Shown in pieces: positions 7,793 to 17,500 of a DNA stretch of 41,818 nucleotides. Position 1 is the stretch's first letter; every line of letters starts with the position of its first letter. The stretch is from Bacteroidales bacterium (lineage in GTDB: Bacteria > Bacteroidota > Bacteroidia > Bacteroidales > JAAYUG01): assembly GCA_012517825.1 (NCBI GenBank), contig JAAYUG010000029.1, positions 1 to 41,818 on the forward strand, read 5' to 3'. The translations under genes and the position numbers were made by a program. The notes below the pieces were generated by a model that saw only the letters and a program-made list of their open reading frames with translations, searched no databases and had not been told where the DNA came from.

Positions 7793-8329
7793 ATGAAAAG
7801 AATCATCTTCCTTTTATTGCTCAGTTGCGTCATGGTAGCAGCTGAAGGACAGATATTCAACTCCTCCCGGGCGATTGGAAGAGGAAGGTTTTATCTCGGC
7901 CTTGAGCCGGCCGTTTATGCAAAGTCAGGAACCGACGTCTATATGTTTTTTCATGGCGGGGCCGGGATTACCAATCAGATTGACCTGGCGCTGACAGCCG
8001 GTGTGGGACCATCCACCTATTTCGGAACCAGCTTGCAGTGGGCTCTGGCGAATCGGGTTCAGCTGATCACCGGAGCCAGGTACTTCGATTACTTCGGACT
8101 CAACGGAGGCCTCACCTATAGCATTCCCCTGGTGAAAGGTACCCATCTCTGGCTGGGGAGCAATATGGTGCTTGAATTTGCCGATGAAGTAAGGGTACCT
8201 CTGTGGATACCGCTGGGCGTGGAAATAGGATTCCGCGACAATATCACCTTCCTGCTGGAAAGTGAAATTGGTCTTACCAGTCCTGCACCTCACATCATTT
8301 CAGGAGGACTGGCCATTTATTTCCGCTGA
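7793..8329 (+). CDS. Secreted small predicted outer-membrane beta-barrel protein
   Basis: The 178-residue product begins with a clear signal peptide (MKRIIFLLLLSCVMVAAEGQ). The rest alternates hydrophobic and polar residues in strand-like blocks with glycine-rich turns, and ends in an aromatic-arginine terminus (GGLAIYFR). These are marks of a small eight- to ten-stranded barrel. I recognise no specific family and assign no function. It stands alone: a strong terminator and its own promoter lie upstream. Its 3' end overlaps by 13 bp the 3' end of the convergent amidohydrolase gene, so the two transcripts could interfere. A soluble periplasmic protein is the alternative. Confidence 0.78.
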   Translation: MKRIIFLLLLSCVMVAAEGQIFNSSRAIGRGRFYLGLEPAVYAKSGTDVYMFFHGGAGITNQIDLALTAGVGPSTYFGTSLQWALANRVQLITGARYFDYFGLNGGLTYSIPLVKGTHLWLGSNMVLEFADEVRVPLWIPLGVEIGFRDNITFLLESEIGLTSPAPHIISGGLAIYFR

Positions 8330-9966
8330 TAAACGGCAACGCCCCCGATCCACGTGGAAAAAACCTTTGCCTCCGGAATTTTTTCCAGCGGAGCCCTCAT
8401 CAGGTCTGTATCCAGAACAACAAAATCGGCCCATTTACCCGACTCAAGCGAACCACGGCTTGATTCCTCGAAAGCTGCCCGGGCTGCCCAGATGGTCATG
8501 GCACGCAAAGCCTCTTCCCGAGTAAGGGCATTTTCCATCTGAAACCCGCCGGCAGGCTGTCCGGCAGGATTCTTTCTTGCAACCGCCGCATAAAATCCCT
8601 GCAGCGGATTAATATCTTCAACGGGGAAATCACTGCCATTGGCCAGCCATCCGTTCTGCTGAAGCAGCATTTTGTAAGCATAGGCATATTTCATTCGCTC
8701 TGCTCCAAGGCGATTCACAGCCCATGACATATCAGACACGGCATGAGTAGTCTGAACACTGGGAATAATGGAAAACTTCGCAAACTTTTGAAAGTCAGAC
8801 GGATGAATTACCTGTGCATGCTCAATCCTCCACCGCAGGTCGTTTTTCCCCTTCAGTACCTCTCCATACACATTAAGGATCATGCGGTTGGCAGCATCCC
8901 CGATACAATGGGTGTTTACCTGATAACCATACTTCCTTGCTTTCTGGCAGATTTTTCTGTAATAGCCGGCAGGCTCAATCTGAAGACCCCTTGACTGTGG
9001 ATCATCTGTATATGGCTCCAGCAGGAGAGCACCCCTCGAACCCAGGGCACCATCGGCAAAAAGTTTGATGGAACGGACAGAAAGCCGATCGGTACGGTAG
9101 ATTCCCCTGGAAATAAAATGGTTAAAATTCTCTTTGGTCGGTTCCAGCATAGCATAAATACGCATCGATAATCTGCCATATTTCTGGAGGCTGTCTATCA
9201 GAGACACTTCCTGATATCCAAGCCCCGCATCGCAAACCATCGTCAGACCCACAGCAAAACAGTTTGTCTGTGCTTCCAGAAGAGCCTCTCTTTTTGCAGG
9301 CAAATCCGGAGGTGGAATCAGTCGCGAAACCAGATTCATGGCATTGTCAATAAGAATACCTGAAGGAGCCCCGTTTTCCAGCACTACCCTGCCTCCTTTT
9401 ACCCTGGTCTGGCTTGTGATCCCTGCCATTTTCAGTGCCGCAGTATTTACCCAGGCAGCATGACCATCAATACGGGTCAGATAGACAGGAAGGTCAGGGA
9501 AAATTGAATCGAGCATCTGGCGGTTTGGATACATTTTGCTTTCCCAGTCGTTCTGGTCCCATCCTCTGCCGGTTATCCACTGCCCATTCCGTTTGCTTCC
9601 AGATCCCCTCAGCCGGGTCATGATTTCCTCAACAGAAGCGGTTCCAGTGAGATCGGCTTCCTGCAGTCCGAGGCCATAATACAAAAAATGGCAATGGCTA
9701 TCAATAAATCCCGGATATACGTACTTCCCTCCCAGATCGATGATGGCATCAGCACGGTATTTCGCCCGGAGATTACCGGCGGTGCCGGTTTCCACAATAC
9801 GGCCTTCGGCAACAACCATTGCATCGGCAGTGGAGAAAACATCATCAACAGTATAAATCTGCGCATTGAGAAAAAGAATGGTATCCTTTTTCTGCAGGGA
9901 ACTTCCTGAACTTTCTGAAACCAACATAGAGCAGAGAATCAGAACAAACGGTATCCTGAGATGCAT
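8317..9966 (-). CDS. Secreted YtcJ-like amidohydrolase (Amidohydro_3 family)
   Basis: The 549-residue enzyme starts with a signal peptide (MHLRIPFVLILCSMLVSESSG) and is therefore predicted to be exported. The metal-dependent hydrolase barrel shows the first His pair in GFIDSHCHF and a substrate-loop motif SIKLFADGALGSRGA. Metal or catalytic residues follow in NTHCIGDAAN, IEHAQVI and NGSDFPVEDINP. The C-terminal composite beta-sandwich resumes with GKWADFVVLD. Family members cleave N-acyl amines, N-formimino groups or related C-N bonds; the substrate cannot be read from the sequence. Its ATG overlaps the stop of the esterase gene (TAATG), so the two form one operon with esterase first. Confidence 0.92.
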   Translation of the reverse strand: MHLRIPFVLILCSMLVSESSGSSLQKKDTILFLNAQIYTVDDVFSTADAMVVAEGRIVETGTAGNLRAKYRADAIIDLGGKYVYPGFIDSHCHFLYYGLGLQEADLTGTASVEEIMTRLRGSGSKRNGQWITGRGWDQNDWESKMYPNRQMLDSIFPDLPVYLTRIDGHAAWVNTAALKMAGITSQTRVKGGRVVLENGAPSGILIDNAMNLVSRLIPPPDLPAKREALLEAQTNCFAVGLTMVCDAGLGYQEVSLIDSLQKYGRLSMRIYAMLEPTKENFNHFISRGIYRTDRLSVRSIKLFADGALGSRGALLLEPYTDDPQSRGLQIEPAGYYRKICQKARKYGYQVNTHCIGDAANRMILNVYGEVLKGKNDLRWRIEHAQVIHPSDFQKFAKFSIIPSVQTTHAVSDMSWAVNRLGAERMKYAYAYKMLLQQNGWLANGSDFPVEDINPLQGFYAAVARKNPAGQPAGGFQMENALTREEALRAMTIWAARAAFEESSRGSLESGKWADFVVLDTDLMRAPLEKIPEAKVFSTWIGGVAVYQRK

Positions 9967-11261
9967 TATTTATTTGATTTTCCGATAAATATGTCAGCAA
10001 ATTTCAGATACTGTTCCCAGTCAAATGGCGTGATATTATGTTTGCCGGTACGAATATGGTAACCGATGGTTCCCATAACCGGGGTATCAGGGGGCGGCAT
10101 CTCGGTCACGGGTAGCCCGGGCAGATTGAAAAGCCTGTAAACCGGGGTAGCCAGAACACCGGCCAGGAATTCACCATGAGGGTCAGCCCACAGGTCTTCT
10201 GTTGCACTGGCAATATACACCGGACGCGGAGCAATAAGAGCTATCAGCATGTGCTGGTCAACGGGAAGTTTTTCTTCACGGTTGTTGTAATTTTTAAAGT
10301 TTCCGCAGAACCAATGAGGAAACCGTGAATTAATCGCCTCCACTGTTTCACCAAAAACCCTTTTGGAAAGAGCAGCTCCGCCGCAACCCGAATTATTGGA
10401 AACCACCAGAAAAAACCGTTCATCCATTGCACCAGCCCAGAGAGCAGTCTTTCCGAGCCGTGAATGCCCTATCACCGCCACATGATCTTTATCCACATCC
10501 CTGTCGGTTACAAGATAATCCATACAGCGGCTCAATCCCCATGCCCATGCAGCTATGGAACCCCATGCCTCAGGGGATACCCTGTCGTTCGGCCTTCTGA
10601 AAAGGGCATGAACACCGTTGTTAAAACCATCATCAAAGTCAGGATCAATATCACCATAATAAACGGTGGCAAGGCCGTATCCTCGGCGCAAAAGTGTTTC
10701 GACACACCAGCGCGAAGTATCCACCCCCCGCGAAGATTCCGTGGCCCTGTTCCGGGTAATTCCCATTTTATCATCATTCGCCACCCAGGAAGAAGGAAGA
10801 GGAACAGAACGATCAAACGTTACCGTATGGTTGCCGTTGAAATTCAAACCAAGAAATACCGGAGCAGGCAATTTTCCGGCCGGAAGATACATCAGGAGGG
10901 AAAGAACAGGCCCTGAACGATCTTTCCTGAAATACAGGTTCACCTGTCTGCGGATCCCCAGACCCCCGAATGCTTTCCCGTTCTTTTCCTTTACTTCAAA
11001 AATAAGAGTGTCGGGCAAGCCGGGTGAAACACCATACACCAGATGTTCAAAAAGTGCCCTGATTTCCGGTTTCCTGAACTGCAGCCACTCCTCCTCTGTC
11101 TGAACTCTCTGGCCGTTTATAAGTACCAGAACATCCGGCACCGGAATCATCCCGGCTTTATCTTCAGAATAACTAACATTCTGACCACGCGAAAGAGAGG
11201 AAACAAAACTGAATACAAGAAAAACAAAAATCAACCTTATCCATTTTGAATATGTTCTCAT
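9966..11261 (-). CDS. Secreted CE15-like (glucuronyl) esterase, alpha/beta hydrolase
   Basis: The 431-residue protein has a signal peptide (MRTYSKWIRLIFVFLVFSFV..RGQ) and an alpha/beta-hydrolase fold. The nucleophile is Ser267 in the elbow VIGHSRLGKTALW, whose S-R-x-G-K signature is typical of bacterial CE15 glucuronoyl methylesterases. The catalytic His is probably His408 in HIRTGKHNITPFDW. GSIAAWAWGLSRCMDYL and the oxyanion-side stretch also fit the family. CE15 enzymes cleave ester links between lignin alcohols and glucuronic acid in xylan, though bacterial members accept other uronate esters. The overlap with the amidohydrolase and proximity to a Reg_prop sensor suggest use of an external polymer or ester. 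Exact substrate is unknown. Confidence 0.88.
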   Translation of the reverse strand: MRTYSKWIRLIFVFLVFSFVSSLSRGQNVSYSEDKAGMIPVPDVLVLINGQRVQTEEEWLQFRKPEIRALFEHLVYGVSPGLPDTLIFEVKEKNGKAFGGLGIRRQVNLYFRKDRSGPVLSLLMYLPAGKLPAPVFLGLNFNGNHTVTFDRSVPLPSSWVANDDKMGITRNRATESSRGVDTSRWCVETLLRRGYGLATVYYGDIDPDFDDGFNNGVHALFRRPNDRVSPEAWGSIAAWAWGLSRCMDYLVTDRDVDKDHVAVIGHSRLGKTALWAGAMDERFFLVVSNNSGCGGAALSKRVFGETVEAINSRFPHWFCGNFKNYNNREEKLPVDQHMLIALIAPRPVYIASATEDLWADPHGEFLAGVLATPVYRLFNLPGLPVTEMPPPDTPVMGTIGYHIRTGKHNITPFDWEQYLKFADIFIGKSNK

Positions 11262-11321
11262 ACAATAAATTTTGATGATTCAATGAGGATAAACTCTGAT
11301 TTGCCAAAACCTCTGCATTCC

Positions 11322-14300
11322 TTATTCAGGCTTTTCGGCCGGCAATCGGAAAAAGAAAGTTGTTCCGGCGCCGGGCGTGCTTTCAGCCCAGATGCTGCCA
11401 TGGTTCTGTTCAATAAATTCCTTGCAGATGAGTAGACCAAGTCCTGACCCCGTTTCTCCCCCGGTACCGGTTCTGATCTTTTTCCTGTCCGAATCAAACA
11501 GGAGCGCTTTGGTTTCCTCATCCATTCCTGCACCCTGGTCAGAGACAGAACACACAACAAAACCATCCTCCTTTCGAAGGGCTATGCTGACCTCTCCTCC
11601 CTGCTTGCAGAATTTAACGGCATTGGAAAGAATATTTCTCACCACCGCGCTGATCATATGGCGGTCGGCCAACACAAAGAACTCTTCCTGTGGAGAAAAG
11701 CTGATGCGGATGTTCTTCCTTGCGGCCTGTTCTCTCAATAAATCAATATTTTCCATAACCGGCTCCGCCATGTTAAACGATACCGGACTGACTCCCCTGC
11801 CCTTCAGCTGGCTTGAACTCCACAAAAGAAGATTTTCTATCAGGGACAGGAGTTTTTGCACCGACTGCCGGATGTATTCAAGATATTCCTCCCGTTTGTT
11901 TTCGTCTAATTTTCTATGATGCAAAGTAAGCAGTTCAACAAATCCCTGAATGGTTCCCAGCGGATTTTTTATATCATGGGCCATGATGGAGAATATCCTG
12001 TCGTTCATCCGGTTGAGTTCATGCAGCCGTTCGTTGGTGGTACGAAGTTCTTCCGTCTGCTGCTGGAGCAAGGCTTTCTGCGACTCAAGCTCTTTAACGC
12101 TGCGATCAAGCGCTTCCGCATTAGCCAGCAATTCTTCATTGGCCACTTCCAGTTCATGCGTCCGCTCATGGACCAATTGTTCAAGCAGTCGATTTCTTTT
12201 CAGGATACTCTGATTTCTCAGATACACAAACGCCAGAATGATACCTATAACAATCAGAGTAAGAACAACCCTGAAAAACCAGGTTCTGTACCAGGGGGTA
12301 AGAATAACAATGGTCAGCTTGTCTCCCTTCCTGTCCCAGAACCCGTCGTTATTGCATCCACGCACCCAGAAGGTATAACGGCCGGGTTCAAGGTTGGTAA
12401 ATGTCACCTCCCTTCTGGTGCCGGTTGAAATCCAATTTTCCTCATATCCTGACAGCAAATACTCAAACCGGTTGTTTTTCTGATTCAGATAGTTCAATGC
12501 TCCGAATTGAATGGTAATTGACCTCTTTCCAAAGGGAAGAACAATGACCGGATAACCGGCATGCTGGGATTCTGAGCACATTGCCTCATGCAAATAGCTT
12601 CTGTAATTGACAAGAACATCTTTTATGTAAACCGGATATATGGTGGTATCCGGTTTGATATCGTCCGGGTCGAAGCGCACCATGCCCTGATCCGTACCGA
12701 ACATCAGAGCTCCGGACTTTGACTGGAAGCATGCTCCCCTGGTGAAATAATTCCCGGGCAGACCATCGTCCTGGTATAAATTCCAGAAAGATGAAGAATC
12801 GGGATTGAATCTGCAGAGCCCGTTATTGGTGCTGATCCATAAATTCCCCCTGCGGTCTTCGGTAATAGCATTGATAACATTACCCGGTAGTCCCTGTGAA
12901 GTGGTATAACGTATAAAAGACGTATCGGCGGGTTTAAAACGATTCAGACCATTGGCAGTGCCGATCCAAAGACGCTTTTTCCGGTCGCGGTAAAGAGAAT
13001 AGACCCAGTTATGACTGAGTCCGTCGGCCTTTTTCTCCGAGTAAATAAATGAACGCCCCTGCCGGGTTTCCGGATCCAATAAACATGCCCCGTTATAAGT
13101 ACCTACCCAGAAATGGTAATTTTCGTCTTCCAGTATAGTCAGTGCATAATTATCCACCAATGCTGAGTTCAGGGTAGTGTATGAATCCCATGTCTGCTTA
13201 TCGGTATCAAACCTCAGGAGACCATGTCCGTTGGTTACAATCCACACCTTCCCGCGTGAATCTTCAAAAATCTGCCGGATATCGTGTTTCCCTGTACAAC
13301 CGGGAAATGAACATTCCGGTGTGATCATTTTCCACGTATCCTTATCGGGATCATACAAGGCAATTATTCCCATATATCCGCCCACCCAGATTTTGCCCGA
13401 CCGGTCTTCCATCAATGCCAGCACAGCATCTGAGGGAATTCCGGGTTTTTCTGTATGCCAGAAATGTCGGATTTCCCCTCCTGACGCACTGATGCAGTTC
13501 AATCCTCCCCCGTCGGTACCAACCCAGATATTCCCCCTTTTATCTTCCAGGATGGACAAAATCGAATTGGAACTGAGGGACCGGCTCTGTCCCGGAACAT
13601 GATCATAAATCACAAACTTTTTTGCAGGGGTTAAACTGGCATAATTGACTCCGTTCCTGTAACATCCTATCCACAATGTGTTTTCGCGGTCAAGATAAAA
13701 TTTCCTTACAAAATCATCATTGACTGATTTGGGATTATAAGGATCAGCCGTGATGGAGATCAGTTTTTTTCTGCCGGGTGTATACACCAGAATACCGTTA
13801 TGATCAGTTGCCGCCCAGATGTTCCCCCAGGGATCTTCAAAGGCATCCCAGAACTCATACTTAGCAAAATCGCTAAAACCGGAAAAAATGGAAAAAGGTT
13901 CTATGGAAAAATCCTTCAGGCTGAGCAAAAACAAACCGTTACTGCCCGATACCAGATATCTGCCTCCTGAAACAACAGTAACACTATGAATTAACCCGCA
14001 ATTATGTTCCCTCTGAGCCGCAACATGTTTAAACAGATTCATCTGTACAATTTTCCGTGAAGAAAATATCAGAATCTGTTGGTCTGATTCGGTCACAACT
14101 GTCTGGCACAAATAATCGTCCCCGGTAAAAAGGTCCTTTTCGGATGGAAGGTCGAGGAAGGGAACCATAATTGCCTGACTAACAGCAAGCTGTAAAATCT
14201 GATACGGATAAGTAATTAACACGGTTCCATCCTTAGTCATATCCAGGTCAATAACATTCCTGCGCTTTAACCTAACACCCGATTCCGGAATAGTGGTAAA

Positions 14301-14651
14301 ACGATCGCAATTTCTGTTGTACCTCACCAGACCAAGGTCAGTACCAATAAGAAGCTGATTATGGCGGTCAATCAGCATAGTATTTATATTATTGCCTTTG
14401 ATACTCGCAGAATCATTGATGTCATAATGGTACGTGCGGAGGGTCTGCCCGTCAAACCGGGCCAGACTGTTTTCCGTGCCAAACCACATAAACCCCTTGT
14501 CATCCCTGATAATGGAGAACACCCGGTTACCTCCGAGTCCGTCCCGGTAAGCAATGTGCTTGAAATTCAATCCTGACAGATCCTGGGAAAAAAGCTTTGC
14601 TCCGGCAGGGAAAACAGCAAACAGAATGAGAATAACTGCCGGAAATTTCAT
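11322..14651 (-). CDS. Reg_prop two-component sensor histidine kinase
   Basis: The product (about 1109 residues) is a one-piece sensor. A signal-like N-terminus (MKFPAVILILFAVFPAGAK) decides the start at 14651; an upstream ATG at 14732 would add 27 residues. Two-component-regulator propeller repeats follow, seen as recurring blocks such as DRRGNLWISTNNGLCRFNP and DKRGNIWVGTDGGGLNCI. A Y_Y_Y domain comes next (NRFEYLLSGYEENW, LEPGRYTFWVRGCN). One membrane helix (WFFRVVLTLIVIGIILAFVYL) leads to a coiled coil and the HisKA box IMAHDIKNPLG (His near residue 892). The ATPase motifs are NILSNAVKF, DQGAGM and GSGLGLLI. Unlike hybrid HTCS sensors it ends there, with no receiver or AraC domain. No response regulator lies nearby. 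The downstream esterase and amidohydrolase genes are on the same strand. Confidence 0.92.
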   Translation of the reverse strand: MKFPAVILILFAVFPAGAKLFSQDLSGLNFKHIAYRDGLGGNRVFSIIRDDKGFMWFGTENSLARFDGQTLRTYHYDINDSASIKGNNINTMLIDRHNQLLIGTDLGLVRYNRNCDRFTTIPESGVRLKRRNVIDLDMTKDGTVLITYPYQILQLAVSQAIMVPFLDLPSEKDLFTGDDYLCQTVVTESDQQILIFSSRKIVQMNLFKHVAAQREHNCGLIHSVTVVSGGRYLVSGSNGLFLLSLKDFSIEPFSIFSGFSDFAKYEFWDAFEDPWGNIWAATDHNGILVYTPGRKKLISITADPYNPKSVNDDFVRKFYLDRENTLWIGCYRNGVNYASLTPAKKFVIYDHVPGQSRSLSSNSILSILEDKRGNIWVGTDGGGLNCISASGGEIRHFWHTEKPGIPSDAVLALMEDRSGKIWVGGYMGIIALYDPDKDTWKMITPECSFPGCTGKHDIRQIFEDSRGKVWIVTNGHGLLRFDTDKQTWDSYTTLNSALVDNYALTILEDENYHFWVGTYNGACLLDPETRQGRSFIYSEKKADGLSHNWVYSLYRDRKKRLWIGTANGLNRFKPADTSFIRYTTSQGLPGNVINAITEDRRGNLWISTNNGLCRFNPDSSSFWNLYQDDGLPGNYFTRGACFQSKSGALMFGTDQGMVRFDPDDIKPDTTIYPVYIKDVLVNYRSYLHEAMCSESQHAGYPVIVLPFGKRSITIQFGALNYLNQKNNRFEYLLSGYEENWISTGTRREVTFTNLEPGRYTFWVRGCNNDGFWDRKGDKLTIVILTPWYRTWFFRVVLTLIVIGIILAFVYLRNQSILKRNRLLEQLVHERTHELEVANEELLANAEALDRSVKELESQKALLQQQTEELRTTNERLHELNRMNDRIFSIMAHDIKNPLGTIQGFVELLTLHHRKLDENKREEYLEYIRQSVQKLLSLIENLLLWSSSQLKGRGVSPVSFNMAEPVMENIDLLREQAARKNIRISFSPQEEFFVLADRHMISAVVRNILSNAVKFCKQGGEVSIALRKEDGFVVCSVSDQGAGMDEETKALLFDSDRKKIRTGTGGETGSGLGLLICKEFIEQNHGSIWAESTPGAGTTFFFRLPAEKPE

Positions 14652-14978
14652 TGATATCCTTCCAGATATTGCCGGGAGTGTTTCTGTATCCATATACCTG
14701 ACTATGAAAATATTGTCCAGAAACCTATACAATTAAATATGCCAATCAGACAAGTGCATAAATTTTATGCTCCCACAACTAACCTAACGAAAATTGGTGA
14801 AAGATAACAAAAAAATCCTCCTTCCTGCAGAAAAAAAATTTATGCGGCATTCTCTTATATTTTCCAAAATTCATTATAGTAATTAAAGGCAATCCTGTAA
14901 AATGTTTTTCTGATTCCGGTAATTTTCATCCGATTTTTCCGTTTCTTGGATTGACCTGCTTTATGTATTTTTACGGCT
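14652..14978. other. Divergent intergenic region with a 15-bp palindrome
   Basis: No gene is convincing here. The only structured item is GCATAAATTTTATGC at 14756-14770, with perfect 7-bp arms around one base, about 105 bp before the kinase start. A weak promoter-like arrangement (TTG at about 14947 and TATTTTTA at about 14967) precedes the lipoprotein gene, with a spacer somewhat short for the phylum. Confidence 0.35.
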
Positions 14979-16433
14979 ATGAGCACACGCTGGTTACATT
15001 GGTTAGCAACATCTGGATTCCTCATTGCGCTGGTGGCCGGAGGATGCGAACAGGAAGAAATATTGAAAGACCCTGAAGCACGCCTTAGTTTTTCAAAAGA
15101 CACCGTCAGTTTTGACACTATATTCACTTCAATAGGCTCAACAACCCGGCAACTTAAAGTGTACAACCGGTATAACAAAACCCTCCGGATTTCGGAAATC
15201 AGGCTTGCAGGAGGAGAATCAAGCCCCTTCCGGATCAATATTGACGGGATTAGCAGTTTCAGGCAAAACAATGTTGAAATTCTCCCGAAAGACAGCCTGT
15301 ATATATTTGTTCAGGTAACCATTGATCCGAAAAACAGTAACGCTCCGGTGCTGGTTCACGATTCCATTCTCTTCACCACCAACGGCTCTGTTCAGGATGT
15401 TGATCTTGTTGCCTGGGGGCAGGATATGCATCTTATTCTGGCCGATACAATTCATGCGTCTACCGAATGGCCAGCCGACAAACCTTATCTTGTCCGCTAC
15501 TATCTGATTGTTGACAGTGCACAGACGTTAACCATAGAACCGGGAACACGTATCTACATGCACCGGGATGCCGTAATCGAAGTCAGAGGCACCCTCCGCG
15601 CTCAGGGAACACTCGACCAGCCTGTGCGTATCCAGGGAGACCGGCTTGAAGAAGATTATAAAAATATACCCGGCCAGTGGCTGGCCCTCGCGTTCAGTCC
15701 CTCCAGCACCGGCAATTTACTTGAATATACCGACATCCGGAACGGAGTGGTTCTTCAGATCGGCCGTCTGGAAGACCCGCGGAGCGTACCCGTTACGCTC
15801 AGAAACTGTCAGATCTTCAACATGAGTTTTGCGGGCATTTATGCTTTCGGCGCTTCCATTACGGCAGAAAACCTGGTAGTTGCCGATGCCGGAACCCTTC
15901 TTCTGGGACTTTTCCGGGGCGGAACACATCGCTTTTACCACTGTACCCTTGTTAATAAGGGCGTTATGTTTTACAATCGCTCGGCTCCTTCGGTTATTCT
16001 TTCCAACTATTTTACCGATCAGAACAAAAAAGAATATGCAGGAGACATGACGCAGGCCTCTTTTGGCAACTGCATCATCTGGGGTAATTATGAAAATGAG
16101 CTGGCGTTTGCATTCAAGCCGTCTTCCGGTGCAGCCAACTACCATTTCAAAAACTGCCTCCTCCGGCTCGACCCTTCCAAACTGCCCGTCACAGACACCA
16201 TGCACTTTGATTCGGTATGGTACAGCACTGCTCCTTTATTCCGGGATGCCGACCAGTGGAATTTCATCCCTGACAGTAGTTCCTTTTCCAACAACAAAGG
16301 CTCCCTTTTCATTGCCAGCCAGGTACCCCAGGATATAAGAGGGAAGAACCGACTGGCCGACGGGAAGCCTGATCTGGGTGCTTTTGAATGGATACCCGGT
16401 GACACCGCCCGGCGTAAAAGTTCCCGCAGATGA
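14979..16433 (+). CDS. Outer-membrane lipoprotein with predicted right-handed beta-helix
   Basis: The 484-residue product carries a lipoprotein signal with lipobox LVAGGC (Cys23). Asp or Glu does not dominate position +2 (it is Glu), so surface or periplasmic sorting is open. An Ig-like N-terminal part contains SFDTIFTSIGSTTRQLKVYN, a pattern of choice-of-anchor domains. The central part (about 185-400) has the short repeated strands and Asn/Gly turns of a parallel beta-helix (LTIEPGTRIYMHRDAVIEV, GTLRAQGTLDQPVRIQG). The end reads PDLGAFEW, common in such proteins. Its stop overlaps the next gene by 4 bp (ATGA), so both are one unit. The function is unknown; binding of a polymer or adhesion is possible. 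Confidence 0.85.
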   Translation: MSTRWLHWLATSGFLIALVAGGCEQEEILKDPEARLSFSKDTVSFDTIFTSIGSTTRQLKVYNRYNKTLRISEIRLAGGESSPFRINIDGISSFRQNNVEILPKDSLYIFVQVTIDPKNSNAPVLVHDSILFTTNGSVQDVDLVAWGQDMHLILADTIHASTEWPADKPYLVRYYLIVDSAQTLTIEPGTRIYMHRDAVIEVRGTLRAQGTLDQPVRIQGDRLEEDYKNIPGQWLALAFSPSSTGNLLEYTDIRNGVVLQIGRLEDPRSVPVTLRNCQIFNMSFAGIYAFGASITAENLVVADAGTLLLGLFRGGTHRFYHCTLVNKGVMFYNRSAPSVILSNYFTDQNKKEYAGDMTQASFGNCIIWGNYENELAFAFKPSSGAANYHFKNCLLRLDPSKLPVTDTMHFDSVWYSTAPLFRDADQWNFIPDSSSFSNNKGSLFIASQVPQDIRGKNRLADGKPDLGAFEWIPGDTARRKSSRR

Positions 16434-17473
16434 AAACCTGGACAACGGTTTTTCTTGTTCTTTTTCTCGCCGTCCACGAGGCATATTGTCAGCAGCCCTC
16501 TTCAGCGGAAAAACCCCTTCTGCAGGTGATGTTCTGGAACACGGAAAATTTCTTTGACCCCTTTAACGACAGCACGGTTAACGATGAAGAATTTCTTCCC
16601 GGCGCCCTGCGAGCATGGAATTTTAAAAAATACGAAACCAAGCGCAACCATATTTATCAGGTAATTGCAGCTATTGGCGGCTGGGACCCTCCTGATGTAA
16701 TAGGCCTTGCTGAAGTGGAAAACCGTTTTGTACTGAACGATCTGGTAACCAATACCCCCCTGGCAAAATACAATTACCGTATTGTTCATAAGAACTCGCC
16801 CGATCCGCGGGGCATCGACGTAGCTCTCCTTTACCGCGAAGACCGTTTCCGCGTGATTGATAAACGGTATTTTCCCGTTTATAATGCCGGCGGGAAAATT
16901 GAACGCACCAGGGAAATCCTTTATGTTGCCGGTATTACAGGGCACGATACCCTGCATATTTTTGTTAATCACTGGCCTTCCCGTGCAGGCAGAAAAAACG
17001 ACAGTGAATTGAAACGATGCCACGTGGCCCTGACATTGAAAAGCAAAACCGACTCGCTTCTGCGCCGTAATCCAAAAGCCTTTGTCCTGATTACCGGCGA
17101 TTTTAACGATGAGCCCACTGATGAAAGCCTTATCCGCTGCCTCGGGGCTAAAACAGATACCGCCGGAGCCCAAAGCAACGGTTTATACAATCTTTCCGCC
17201 CTGCTTTCCCTCAACGGAAAAATCAGAGGCACACATAAATATGAGGGAAAATGGGCCATACTCGATCAGGTGATCGTTTCGGGCAGCCTTCTGCAAAAAG
17301 GAAAACACATCTGTACCGACGCATCAAAGCTGTCAGTTTTTGCACCCGATTTTCTTCTCGAAAAAGACGATCGCTGGATGGGATACAAACCGTTCAGGAC
17401 TTATAACGGAATGCAATATCAGGGAGGGTACTCCGACCATCTTCCTGTAATCATAAAACTGGTCAGGAAATAA
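16430..17473 (+). CDS. Secreted endonuclease/exonuclease/phosphatase-family protein
   Basis: The 347-residue protein has a signal peptide (MKTWTTVFLVLFLAVHEAYC) and the full set of EEP-fold motifs. These are the metal-binding Asn/Glu in MFWNTENFFDP and GLAEVENRFV, the catalytic Tyr/Arg region ALLYRED, the His/Asn pair in IFVNHWPSRAG, Asp/Asn in ITGDFNDEPTD, and the final Asp-His in GGYSDHLPVI. The fold serves Mg-dependent cleavage of phosphodiesters in nucleic acids, phospholipids or sugar phosphates. Secretion suggests an extracellular nuclease or phosphatase used for nutrient recovery. It is translationally coupled to the beta-helix lipoprotein, which may hold it at the surface. The substrate is not decided by the sequence. 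Confidence 0.9.
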   Translation: MKTWTTVFLVLFLAVHEAYCQQPSSAEKPLLQVMFWNTENFFDPFNDSTVNDEEFLPGALRAWNFKKYETKRNHIYQVIAAIGGWDPPDVIGLAEVENRFVLNDLVTNTPLAKYNYRIVHKNSPDPRGIDVALLYREDRFRVIDKRYFPVYNAGGKIERTREILYVAGITGHDTLHIFVNHWPSRAGRKNDSELKRCHVALTLKSKTDSLLRRNPKAFVLITGDFNDEPTDESLIRCLGAKTDTAGAQSNGLYNLSALLSLNGKIRGTHKYEGKWAILDQVIVSGSLLQKGKHICTDASKLSVFAPDFLLEKDDRWMGYKPFRTYNGMQYQGGYSDHLPVIIKLVRK

Positions 17474-17500
17474 TCTATTATCAATCACTGAAACATTTGA

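Noticed and set aside
14855-15271. 138-codon minus-strand frame over the start of the beta-helix lipoprotein
   Set aside because: It conflicts with a clear lipoprotein signal on the plus strand.
16502-17173. 223-codon minus-strand frame opposite the EEP-family gene
   Set aside because: It is a shadow of the strongly supported secreted nuclease/phosphatase-fold gene.
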